DNA of 21,979 nt from DATELY01 sp035276085 (lineage in GTDB: Bacteria > Pseudomonadota > Gammaproteobacteria > Steroidobacterales > Steroidobacteraceae). The stretch covers positions 1 through 21,979 of the forward strand of contig DATELY010000062.1 of assembly GCA_035276085.1 (NCBI GenBank), given 5' to 3'. A program made the translations under genes and the position numbers. Shown here piece by piece: positions 7,558 to 14,921 of this stretch. How positions within the stretch are numbered: the first letter of the stretch is position 1; each line of letters opens with the position of its first letter. The notes under the pieces were generated by a model. The model searched no databases. It was not told the DNA's origin and saw only the letters and a program-made list of their open reading frames with translations.

Positions 7558-7935
7558 ATGCTCCGCCATTCCAAACTCGCCCTCCTGCTCTGGGTTGCAG
7601 CGATCCTGCTGCTGCCACTGCGTGCGGCGAATGCTCATGTGCACTTGTGCCTCGATGGGCAGGCGCCGGCGATGACCATGCATGTACAGGACTTGCCGAC
7701 GCACGATGGCACGAGCGAAGAGGTGGGTGGGCACACCGATCGCGACGTGCAGCTGACGGGTTCGCTTTCCGTCGGCAAGGCACCCGGCGTCGAGAAGATG
7801 TCGCTGCTGGACGCATATGTTCTGGCGCGGCTGCTGCCCACTCAACAGCACAACGCACCGCAGGCGTTCGTTGTCGTTCCTGATGTTCCCCTGCCCTTCG
7901 GGCTCTATCCGCCGCCGCGCGGACCTCCTGTTTAA
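7558..7935 (+). CDS. Small secreted protein of a czc metal-efflux operon
   Basis: The protein has 125 residues. The N-terminus MLRHSKLALLLWVAAILLLP is followed by LRAANA, a clear Sec signal peptide with cleavage near AANA. The mature part starts with His/Cys (HVHLCLDGQ), then MTMHVQDLPTHD and GGHTDRD, and ends Pro-rich. The scattered His and single Cys near the mature N-terminus would suit periplasmic metal contact, but no known metal motif is complete. I do not recognise a named family. Small His-containing periplasmic proteins are common first genes of czc/cnr/cus-type operons (CzcI is an example), and this one sits 70 bases before czcC on the same strand, which is the main argument for a role in metal sensing or delivery. 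The ribosome site for ATG 7558 is weak, so the start is less certain than the frame. Confidence 0.75.
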   Translation: MLRHSKLALLLWVAAILLLPLRAANAHVHLCLDGQAPAMTMHVQDLPTHDGTSEEVGGHTDRDVQLTGSLSVGKAPGVEKMSLLDAYVLARLLPTQQHNAPQAFVVVPDVPLPFGLYPPPRGPPV

Positions 7936-7967
7936 GCCTTCCTTCGCTTCGCGATTCTGTTAGCGAT

Positions 7968-7992
7968 CGGCACGCACTGCGTGTGCGTGCCG
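7968..7992 (+). promoter_or_regulatory. Perfect hairpin just before the czcC ribosome site
   Basis: The arms CGGCACGCAC and GTGCGTGCCG pair over 10 bases with a 5-base TGCGT loop. The stem ends one base before the strong AGGAGG site (7994-7999) of czcC. In mRNA it could shield the 5' side of the ribosome site, protect a processed 3' end of the upstream gene, or limit read-through; no T-tract follows, so it is not a classic terminator. Confidence 0.55.
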
Positions 7993-8005
7993 CAGGAGGC
8001 TATCC

Positions 8006-9289
8006 ATGTTGTTTGCTCGTGGACGCGCGCTTGGCGCGTGCCTGCTATTGCTCATCGGCTGTGCGCTGAGTGCGTGCGCGCATGCCGTTGAGCCTTTCAA
8101 TCCCGACGGAGAGCTCACGCTCGCGCGCGCCCTCGACGCCGCTCTGCGCGGCAATCCGGATCTGCACGCGAGCGCCTTCGAGCTGAACGCTGCCCAAGCC
8201 CGCATCGTTCAGGCTCAGCTGCGCCCGAATCCAGAAGTTGCATTGGAGCTGGAGAACTTCGCCGGGTCGGGTGAGCTCGAGGGCGCCCGTCGCCTCGAAA
8301 CTACGTTGAGCCTGAGTCAGGTCATCGAATTGGGCGGTAAGCGATCCGAGCGTCGGTTCCTTGCCAAAGCGAACATCGACACCGTCAGCGTCGAACAGCG
8401 TGCCCGTGAGATCGATGTGCTTGCAGATGTCACACGGCAATTCATCGACGTCGTGGCGGCGCAGGAGCGCGTTCGCATTGCCATCGAGGCGGTGGCACTG
8501 TCGGAGCAGACGCTCGACGCGATTGCCACGCGCGTCGCTGCCGGCCGGTCGCCTGAAGCAGAGCGCAGCCGCGCGAGGATTGCATTGACTCGCGCCCGTG
8601 TGGAGCAACGCCAGGCTGAGAGCGAGCTGCGGGGTGCTCGCTACGCACTATCCGCGTCGTGGGGCAGTCCGGAACCGGCATTCCGTACGGCACGGGCGGA
8701 GCTGCTCGATCTGCGCGCCGTGGATTCCTTTCAGTCGCTCATGGCGCGCCTGGAGCAGGCGCCTGCGTTGCTGCGCTTCGCGTCGGAAAGCCGCCTGCGC
8801 GCATCGGAGCTGCGGCTCGCACGGGCGCAAGCTCGGCCAAACCTCACGTTCAGTCTCGGTGCGCGTCGCTTCGAAGACAGCGACGACGCCGTGCTGGTCG
8901 CGGGCGTTTCGATGCCATTGCCGCTCTACGACAGAAATCAAGGCGCGATCGGAGAAGCGCGCAGTCGTCTGCAGCAGGCGGATGCACTGCGCGATGCCGC
9001 ACACGTCAAAGCCCGTGCAAGCCTGCTGCGTGTGTATCAGGAGATGGAAGCCTGCAAAGCACGCGTGGAGATGCTGCGTTCTGAGGGTCTGCCGCAGGCG
9101 CGGCTTGCACTGGAGCAAACGCGCAGCGGTTACGAGCGCGGCCGTTTTTCCTTCCTGGAGCTGGCGGATGCGCAGGCCGAGTTGCTGGCGCTGCGCACGG
9201 CGACAGTCGACGCCGCAGCCGACTATCACCGCCTGCGCGCGGAGATCGAACGGCTAACCGGCACCTCGCTCATTGAACCCACTCCCTGA
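8006..9289 (+). CDS. czcC: CzcC/TolC-family outer-membrane efflux channel
   Basis: The protein has 427 residues, the outer-membrane component of a tripartite heavy-metal pump. ATG 8006 has a strong AGGAGG 6 bases upstream. The leader MLFARGRALGACLLLLIGC ends in a lipobox LSAC (Cys24), so it may be a lipoprotein like CusC; an AHA signal peptidase I site just after is the alternative. The rest shows two related halves typical of the TolC fold: long Ala/Arg/Glu-rich helices (LTLARALDAALRGNPDL, then LRPNPEVALELENF) and a repeated second half (VAGVSMPLPLYDRNQGAIGEARS). The 'SLSQVIELGGKR' segment around residue 104 is characteristic of CzcC-type proteins. czcB follows 18 bases after the stop, consistent with one transcript. 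Confidence 0.92.
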   Translation: MLFARGRALGACLLLLIGCALSACAHAVEPFNPDGELTLARALDAALRGNPDLHASAFELNAAQARIVQAQLRPNPEVALELENFAGSGELEGARRLETTLSLSQVIELGGKRSERRFLAKANIDTVSVEQRAREIDVLADVTRQFIDVVAAQERVRIAIEAVALSEQTLDAIATRVAAGRSPEAERSRARIALTRARVEQRQAESELRGARYALSASWGSPEPAFRTARAELLDLRAVDSFQSLMARLEQAPALLRFASESRLRASELRLARAQARPNLTFSLGARRFEDSDDAVLVAGVSMPLPLYDRNQGAIGEARSRLQQADALRDAAHVKARASLLRVYQEMEACKARVEMLRSEGLPQARLALEQTRSGYERGRFSFLELADAQAELLALRTATVDAAADYHRLRAEIERLTGTSLIEPTP

Positions 9290-9307
9290 ATCCGACTCGA
9301 GTTGCCC

Positions 9308-10255
9308 ATGAATACGAAAGCCCTGTCACTCGTCGTTCTCGCGCTTGTGCTGAGCGGATGCGGCGGACCCGATACAGCACCGTCACATTCGGTCGATGCA
9401 GATGACGAACAGGAAGACCCCCAGCATGACGGACAGCAGGAGAACATCGTCACTCTCACACCCGCTCAAGTGAGGAGCGCCGGCATCGAGGTCGCACGAG
9501 CCGGCCACGCAGCGATCAAGGAGAAGCTCCCCGTGTATGGCGTGATCGCGCCCAACGCCGAGCGCGTTCGCGACGTGGGCGCGCGATTTCCTGGCGTCAT
9601 TCGCAGCGTAACGAAGAAGGTCGGCGACGAGGTGCGCCAGGGAGAGCCACTCGCGCACGTCGAGAGTAATGAGAGCCTGCAAACCTATGCCGTGATTGCG
9701 CCGCTGAATGGCGTTGTCACGGCCAGAAATGCGCATCCGGGCGAGCAGACCGGCGAGAAGGTGCTCTTCACCATCGCGGATCTATCCACGGTCTCGGTCG
9801 AGCTTTCGCTGTTCCCGCGCGACATGGCCAAGGTGCGAGTGGGACAGACTGCGACGGTCACGAGCAGCGACACGGGCCAAAGCGCCGACGGCAAGATCGT
9901 GTACGTCGCCCCCTTCGGCACCCACGCGAATCAAACGCTCACGGCGCGCGTGCAACTCGACAATGCCGCTCGGCGCTGGGCACCGGGTTTGTATGTCACC
10001 GCCGAGATCACACTCTCCGAGAACGCTGTACCGCTTGCGGTACGCAGCGATGCGCTGCAAACCCTCGACACCGACACGGTCGTCTTCGTCCAGAACGCGA
10101 ACGGCTTCGAGCCACGACCGGTACGGGTGGGGCGCTCGGATGGACAGTGGGTGGAACTGACCGCAGGGCTCACGGCTGGCGAGACCTATGCCGCCGCGAA
10201 CAGCTTCATCGTCAAAGCGGAGCTCGGCAAAGGCAGCGCCGAGCACGATCACTAG
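9308..10255 (+). CDS. czcB: CzcB-type periplasmic adaptor (membrane-fusion) lipoprotein
   Basis: The protein has 315 residues from ATG 9308. A TTG two codons earlier is also in frame but is less likely. The leader MNTKALSLVVLALVLSGC carries the lipobox LSGC with Cys18 as the lipid site, then an acidic His-containing linker (SVDADDEQEDPQHDGQQEN). A barrel-sandwich (lipoyl-like) half follows (GVIRSVTKKVGDEVRQGEPLAHVES ... VIAPLNGVVTARNAHPGEQ), then a beta-barrel region (LFPRDMAKVRVGQTATV) and a membrane-proximal domain. The alpha-helical hairpin between the two lipoyl halves is almost absent, as in short HlyD-family adaptors of heavy-metal pumps. It would link CzcA in the inner membrane to CzcC. 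The C-terminus ends HDH. The 184 bases to czcA are unusually long for this operon. Confidence 0.92.
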   Translation: MNTKALSLVVLALVLSGCGGPDTAPSHSVDADDEQEDPQHDGQQENIVTLTPAQVRSAGIEVARAGHAAIKEKLPVYGVIAPNAERVRDVGARFPGVIRSVTKKVGDEVRQGEPLAHVESNESLQTYAVIAPLNGVVTARNAHPGEQTGEKVLFTIADLSTVSVELSLFPRDMAKVRVGQTATVTSSDTGQSADGKIVYVAPFGTHANQTLTARVQLDNAARRWAPGLYVTAEITLSENAVPLAVRSDALQTLDTDTVVFVQNANGFEPRPVRVGRSDGQWVELTAGLTAGETYAAANSFIVKAELGKGSAEHDH

Positions 10256-10272
10256 TATGAAACAGCGACTCG

Positions 10273-10395
10273 GGCATCCTGCCACTCGCGCTGTGGCTCA
10301 GGTGAAAAAGCGTGGTTTTTCCCCTTCGCTCGCCGCCTGCGGCGGCGGGCACATCCCTGTGCCTGGGTGGCACTCGATAGCATGTGTTTCATGCT
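10273..10395 (+). promoter_or_regulatory. Hairpin-rich czcB-czcA intergenic region
   Basis: Within 123 bases four strong stems and one small one can be read. Small: GGCA-TCC-TGCC (10273-10283). H1: 10328-10350, 10 pairs with one G-T, loop TGC. H2: GGCACA-TCCC-TGTGCC (10348-10363). H3: GTGCC-TGGGT-GGCAC (10359-10373). H4: AGCATG-TGTTT-CATGCT (10379-10395). H2 uses bases of both H1 and H3, so the fold can be H1+H3 or H2 but not all three. The czcA ribosome site (AGGA near 10429) lies about 34 bases after H4. A regulatory or mRNA-stability role is inference; the region could instead be a decayed repeat element. Confidence 0.45.
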
Positions 10396-10439
10396 TCGGG
10401 GTCGCGGGCGGCGCGGACAGCTAGCTACAGGATGCAACG

Positions 10440-13400
10440 ATGATCGACACGCTGCTGCGTCTATCCCTCGCACGACGCTGGATCGTGCTGTTCCTGGTGC
10501 TGGCCGCGGCCATCGCCGGCCTCTGGAGCTACCAGCGCTTGCCGATCGATGCGGTCCCCGACATCACGAACGTTCAAGTCCAGATCAACACCGAGGCCGC
10601 TGGCTATTCTCCGCTGGAAGTCGAGCAGCGCATCACCTACCTGGTGGAGATCGCCACCGCGGGGCTGCCGCACCTGGAATACACGCGATCGTTGTCGCGC
10701 TACGGCCTGTCGCAGGTCACGGCGGTGTTCGAGGACGGAACGGACATCTACTTCGCCCGCAACCTGATCAGCGAGCGACTGCAGCAGGCGAAGGCTCAGC
10801 TGCCCTCCGGCATCGAGCCCGAGATGGGACCGATCGCAACCGGCCTGGGCGAAATCTTTCTGTACACCGTGCATGCCGAGCCGACCGCGCGACAGCGGAA
10901 TGGGCAACCCTACGATGCCACCGCGCTGCGTGCCCTGCAGGACTGGGTCATTCGTCCGCAGCTGCGGCAGGTCGCAGGCGTCACGGAGGTGAACACGATC
11001 GGCGGTTATGAACGCCAGTATCACGTCACGCCCGATCCCGCGCGCCTGCTCGCCCATGGCCTGACGTTCGAGGACATCGTCACCGCACTGAAGCAGAACA
11101 ATGCCAACGTCGGCGCGGGCTACATCGAGCGCAACGGCGAGCAATATCTCATCCGCTCTCCGGGTCAGGTCGCGGACATTCCTGCGATCGAACAGATCAT
11201 CGTCGCGCATCGCGGTGTTCCGGTGACGATTCGTGACGTCGCCGACGTGGTGTATGGAAAGCAGCTGCGTACCGGCGCTGCAACGCGCGATGGCGCGGAA
11301 ACGGTACTGGGCACCGCCGTGATGCTCATCGGCGAGAACAGTCGCAGGGTATCGAAGGCCGTGGCGAACAAGCTCGCCGAGATCAATCGCACATTGCCCG
11401 ATGGGATCGCGGCCGAGCCCGTTTACGACCGCACCGTGCTGGTCGAGAAAACCATCTCGACCGTGCAAACGAATCTGCTCGAAGGCGCGATTCTCGTCGT
11501 TGCCGTCCTGTTGCTGATGCTCGGCAACGTACGGGCGGCGCTGTTGACGGCAATGGTCATTCCGCTGTCGATGTTGTTGCTGATGACCGGCATGGTGGCG
11601 ACGCAAGTCAGCGCCAACCTCATGTCGCTCGGTGCGCTCGATTTCGGGCTGATCGTCGACGGCGCAGTCATCATCGTGGAGAACTGCATTCTGCGTCTCG
11701 CACAACAGCAGCATCGGCTCGATCGATTGCTGAGCCTGGAAGAGCGTCTGCAGACCGTTTTCGCGGCCACTCGCGAAGTGTTCAAGCCGAGTCTCGTGAG
11801 TGTGTTGGTCGTGATTCTCGTGAATGTTCCGATCCTCGCGTTGACGGGCATCGAAGGAAAGATGTTCCGGCCGATGGCATTGACCGTCATCATCGCGCTC
11901 ATCGCTGCGCTCGTCCTCTCGCTGACGTTCGTGCCCGCCGCTGTCGCGCTGTTCCTGCGCGGGAAGATCGAAGAGAAGGAGAATGTCATCGTGCGTGGGG
12001 CGCGCACTGCATACGCACCCATACTCGATGCCGCACTGAGGTTCAGAGGCTTCGTGCTTGCGGGCGCGCTCGTATTCGTCGTCCTGTGCGGCTGGCTCGG
12101 CTCGCGCCTGGGATCGGAGTTCACCCCGAACCTGGACGAAGGCGATCTCGCCGTTCAAGCCTTGAGAATTCCGGGGACGAGCCTCTCCCAGTCCCTGGAG
12201 ATGCAGTTTCAGCTCGAGCGCGCCCTCGAGAACCTCCCTGAGGTGAAGACTTATTTTTCACGCGTCGGCACGGCGGAAGTGGCAACCGATCCCATGCCCC
12301 CGAACATTTCGGATGGCTATGTGATGCTCAAGGATCGCAGGGAGTGGCCGGATCCGAAGAAGAGCAAAGCGGATCTCGCCCGCGAGATCGAAGCGAAACT
12401 CGAAGCCGTGCCCGGCAATGCATTCGAGATCAGTCAACCCATCCAGCTGCGCTTCAATGAGCTCATCTCGGGCGTGCGCTCCGATCTGGGGATCAAGGTA
12501 TACGGCGATGACCTGGATCAGCTGCTGAGATCCGGCAACGCGATCGCCCGGATCATGAGCAGTGTCGCCGGCGCCGAGGGCGTCAAAGTCGAGCAGGTCG
12601 CCGGATTGCCAATGCTGTCGGTCGAGCCCGATCGCCGTGCGCTCTATCGGTATGGGCTCGACGTCGCCGCTGTTCAGAACGTGCTCACAGCCGCGACGGG
12701 CGGCGAAGCGGCGGGCCAGATCTTCGAAGGCGATCAGCGCTTCGATCTCGTCGTGCGTCTGCCGGAACACCTGCGTAACGATATCGCAGCGCTGTCGCGG
12801 CTACCCGTGCCTCTGCCCGATCGCGCCTACGTGCCGTTGGGTGAGGTGGCGACGCTGAAGCTCACGTCGGGCCCGAATCAGATCGGCCGCGAGAATGGCA
12901 AGCGCCGACTGGTCGTGAGCGGCAACGTTCGCGACCGCGATCTCGGAAGCTTCGTCACGGAGGTGCAGCGGAAGGTCGAGCAACAGGTGCAGTTGCCGGC
13001 GGGCTACTGGCTCGATTACGGCGGTACGTTCGAGCAGCTCGAATCGGCGTCACAACGACTCGCGCTCCTCGTGCCGCTGACGCTGGCGCTGATCTTCGCA
13101 CTGCTGCTCATGACGTTTGGTTCGGCTAAGGACGCAATGCTCGTGTTCAGCGGCGTGCCGCTCGCACTGACCGGTGGCGTGCTCGCGCTGTGGATGCGCG
13201 AGATTCCGCTCTCGATCACGGCGGGCGTCGGCTTCATCACGCTTTCCGGAGTCGCCGTGCTCACGGGCGTCGTGATGGTGGCCGCCTTCCGTGACCGGTT
13301 GGCCACGGGTGCCGCCATCGACCAGGCGATCCGCGAAGGCGCGATGTTGAGATTGCGCCCCGTGCTCATGGTGGGATTGGTCGCTGCGCTGGGATTTCTT

Positions 13401-13544
13401 CCCATGGCGCTCAACACCGGTACGGGCGCAGAGGTGCAACGGCCCCTCGCAACCGTGGTGATCGGGGGCATCGTGTCATCGACACTGCTGACGCTGCTCG
13501 TGTTGCCCGGCTTGTATCGGATCGCCCATCGCGGGGATCGTTGA
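10440..13544 (+). CDS. czcA: CzcA-type heavy-metal efflux RND transporter
   Basis: The protein has 1034 residues, full length for HME-type RND pumps. An N-terminal membrane helix (WIVLFLVLAAAIAGLW) leads into the porter domain (LPIDAVPDITNVQVQINTEA). Helix IV carries DFGLIVDGAVIIVEN with Asp401, Asp407 and Glu414, matching the proton-relay triad of CzcA rather than the different motif of Cu/Ag pumps of the CusA type, so divalent cations such as Co, Zn or Cd are the more likely substrates. The second porter half begins around residue 560 (SRLGSEFTPNLDEGDLAVQALRIPG), and the last helices contain TFGSAKDAMLVFSGVPLALTGG and the terminal LLVLPGLYRI. The trimer sits in the inner membrane and takes metal from the periplasm or cytoplasm to CzcC via CzcB. 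No two-component or MerR-type regulator lies nearby. The gene converges on the aldo/keto reductase with 15 bases between stops. Confidence 0.96.
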   Translation: MIDTLLRLSLARRWIVLFLVLAAAIAGLWSYQRLPIDAVPDITNVQVQINTEAAGYSPLEVEQRITYLVEIATAGLPHLEYTRSLSRYGLSQVTAVFEDGTDIYFARNLISERLQQAKAQLPSGIEPEMGPIATGLGEIFLYTVHAEPTARQRNGQPYDATALRALQDWVIRPQLRQVAGVTEVNTIGGYERQYHVTPDPARLLAHGLTFEDIVTALKQNNANVGAGYIERNGEQYLIRSPGQVADIPAIEQIIVAHRGVPVTIRDVADVVYGKQLRTGAATRDGAETVLGTAVMLIGENSRRVSKAVANKLAEINRTLPDGIAAEPVYDRTVLVEKTISTVQTNLLEGAILVVAVLLLMLGNVRAALLTAMVIPLSMLLLMTGMVATQVSANLMSLGALDFGLIVDGAVIIVENCILRLAQQQHRLDRLLSLEERLQTVFAATREVFKPSLVSVLVVILVNVPILALTGIEGKMFRPMALTVIIALIAALVLSLTFVPAAVALFLRGKIEEKENVIVRGARTAYAPILDAALRFRGFVLAGALVFVVLCGWLGSRLGSEFTPNLDEGDLAVQALRIPGTSLSQSLEMQFQLERALENLPEVKTYFSRVGTAEVATDPMPPNISDGYVMLKDRREWPDPKKSKADLAREIEAKLEAVPGNAFEISQPIQLRFNELISGVRSDLGIKVYGDDLDQLLRSGNAIARIMSSVAGAEGVKVEQVAGLPMLSVEPDRRALYRYGLDVAAVQNVLTAATGGEAAGQIFEGDQRFDLVVRLPEHLRNDIAALSRLPVPLPDRAYVPLGEVATLKLTSGPNQIGRENGKRRLVVSGNVRDRDLGSFVTEVQRKVEQQVQLPAGYWLDYGGTFEQLESASQRLALLVPLTLALIFALLLMTFGSAKDAMLVFSGVPLALTGGVLALWMREIPLSITAGVGFITLSGVAVLTGVVMVAAFRDRLATGAAIDQAIREGAMLRLRPVLMVGLVAALGFLPMALNTGTGAEVQRPLATVVIGGIVSSTLLTLLVLPGLYRIAHRGDR

Positions 13545-13559
13545 GTCTCTCGACGACCG

Positions 13560-14546
13560 TCACCGACCCGTCATCCGCTCCATATTCTCCGGATATCGAG
13601 CGCCCTGCACCTGGACTTGCGATGCCGCGCTATCGATATCCCGCAGGTCTTCCGACGTGAGCTGGACGTCCAACGCGCTCAAGTTCTCCTCGAGTCGGTG
13701 CAGCTTGGTCGTGCCGGGGATGGGAACGATCCACGGCTTCTGCGCGAGCAGCCACGCCAGTGCGAGCTGAGCGGGCGTCACCTGCTTGCTGGCTGCAATC
13801 TTGCCGAGCACATCGAGAAGCGCCTGATTGGCCTTGCGCGCCTCGGGCGTGAAGCGCGGGACCTTGTTGCGGAAATCGGAGCTGTCGAACTGCGTGTTGG
13901 CGTCGATCTTCCCTGTGAGAAAGCCTTTGCCGAGTGGGCTGAAAGGAACGAAGCCGATCCCGAGTTCTTCGAGCGTGGCCATGACTTCCGTTTCGGGCTG
14001 CCTCCACCAGAGCGAATACTCGCTTTGCAGCGCCGTGACAGGTTGTACCGCGTGCGCGCGTCGGATCGTCTGCGCACCGGCCTCGGACAGCCCGAAATGC
14101 CTCACCTTCCCTGCGCGAATCAATTCTTTGACGGCGCCCGCGACCTCTTCGATCGGCACATCCGGATCGACACGATGCTGGTAGAACAGATCGATGACAT
14201 CCACCTTGAGTCGCTTGAGCGACGCTTCCGCAACTTCCTTGATGTGCTCGGGTCGACTGTCCAGGGCGCTCTGCTTGCCCTGTCGAGCGAGCCTGAAGCC
14301 AAACTTCGTCGCGATCGCAACCTGGCCTTTGAATGGCGCGAGTGCTTCGCCGACGAGCTCTTCATTGACGAACGGGCCATACACTTCCGCCGTATCGAAG
14401 AACGTGACGCCGCGCTCGACCGCCGTTCGCATCAGCCGAATGCTCTCCTGCTTGTCTGCTGCAGGACCGTAGGCGAAGCTCATGCCCATGCAGCCGAGGC
14501 CGAGTGCCGATACTTCGAGACTGTTGCCGAGTTTGCGCTTGTGCAT
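13560..14546 (-). CDS. Aldo/keto reductase
   Basis: The protein has 328 residues, the usual length for bacterial NADPH-dependent AKRs with a TIM-barrel fold. The catalytic tetrad is visible: Asp51 and Tyr56 (FFDTAEVYGP), Lys81 (ATKFGF) and His124 (FYQHRVDPD). The strands LSEAGAQTIRRAHAV, LQSEYSLWWRQPE and FVPFSPLGKGFLTGK, plus the cofactor end IPGTTKLHRLEEN, follow the family order. It resembles the YajO/AKR13-like group that acts on small aldehydes; the substrate cannot be inferred. ATG 14546 has AGGA (14556-14553) 6 bases upstream. It is transcribed alone, preceded by a 375-base gap rich in repeats. Confidence 0.95.
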   Translation of the reverse strand: MHKRKLGNSLEVSALGLGCMGMSFAYGPAADKQESIRLMRTAVERGVTFFDTAEVYGPFVNEELVGEALAPFKGQVAIATKFGFRLARQGKQSALDSRPEHIKEVAEASLKRLKVDVIDLFYQHRVDPDVPIEEVAGAVKELIRAGKVRHFGLSEAGAQTIRRAHAVQPVTALQSEYSLWWRQPETEVMATLEELGIGFVPFSPLGKGFLTGKIDANTQFDSSDFRNKVPRFTPEARKANQALLDVLGKIAASKQVTPAQLALAWLLAQKPWIVPIPGTTKLHRLEENLSALDVQLTSEDLRDIDSAASQVQVQGARYPENMERMTGR

Positions 14547-14700
14547 AAGGTTTCCTGCAGCTCGATCAGCGCTTGGACCGACGATCGTACAAGCCGGAGA
14601 AGGCGGGATCGAGACGGATAACTGGACTGTCCTGGAGTGTGAGTTCGCACACCTGGCGAAGCCCTAAGACCCATAACACCGATCCCATACTGAAATGTAC

Positions 14701-14740
14701 GTCCCTTCCCCTGCGCCAGCGGGGGAAGGACAGGATGGGG
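14701..14740 (+). repeat. GC-rich palindromic repeat, copy A
   Basis: This copy has a left arm GTCCCTTCCCCTGCG, a short loop, the right arm AGCGGGGGAAGGAC, and a tail AGGATGGGG. It pairs with an opposite-orientation copy at 14769-14815, 28 bases away. The same unit recurs at 14855-14895, 19477-19592 and 19622-19662. It lies in the 375-base gap between the aldo/keto reductase and the MFS gene, which holds no convincing gene. Confidence 0.8.
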
Positions 14741-14768
14741 TGGTCGGGCTACGGTGACTATCTCAAAC

Positions 14769-14815
14769 GCCCCCACCCTACCCTCTCCCGCTATCGCAGG
14801 GGAGGGGAGGGGAGG
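14769..14815 (-). repeat. GC-rich palindromic repeat, copy B (inverted)
   Basis: Reverse-orientation copy: the tail GCCCCCACCCTACC comes first, then CTCCCGCTATCGCAGGGGAG. Compared with the others its palindrome is degraded and the final AGGGG unit is repeated (AGGGGAGGGGAGG). It faces copy A. Confidence 0.75.
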
Positions 14816-14854
14816 AAACGCGGTCTGTAACGCAGCTTCGATAGTCGTTCGTGC

Positions 14855-14895
14855 GTCCCCTCCCCTGCGAAGCGGGGGAAGGACAGGATGGGGGC
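14855..14895 (+). repeat. GC-rich palindromic repeat, copy C
   Basis: Forward copy with GTCCCCTCCCCTGCG, AAGCGGGGGAAGGAC and the tail AGGATGGGGGC. It is the cleanest copy in this gap and ends 26 bases beyond the MFS gene's stop codon (in minus-strand terms), so it would lie in the 3' untranslated RNA of that gene. Confidence 0.8.
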
Positions 14896-14921
14896 ACTTC
14901 CGAAGCAGTCGTCACGGTCCA

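Noticed and set aside
10258..10425. Possible 55-codon gene between czcB and czcA starting at an ATG
   Set aside because: It has no ribosome site, its coding path runs through the hairpins, and its product (Gly/Cys/Pro-rich) looks like translated repeat sequence.
10461..12158. Long open frame (565 codons) antisense to czcA
   Set aside because: Its product is a low-complexity mix of Arg, Asp, His and Gln with no domain, and it mirrors the codon bias of czcA, whose protein is unmistakable.
13617..14621. Plus-strand open frame antisense to the aldo/keto reductase
   Set aside because: No recognisable domain; the opposite strand encodes a complete reductase with its catalytic tetrad.
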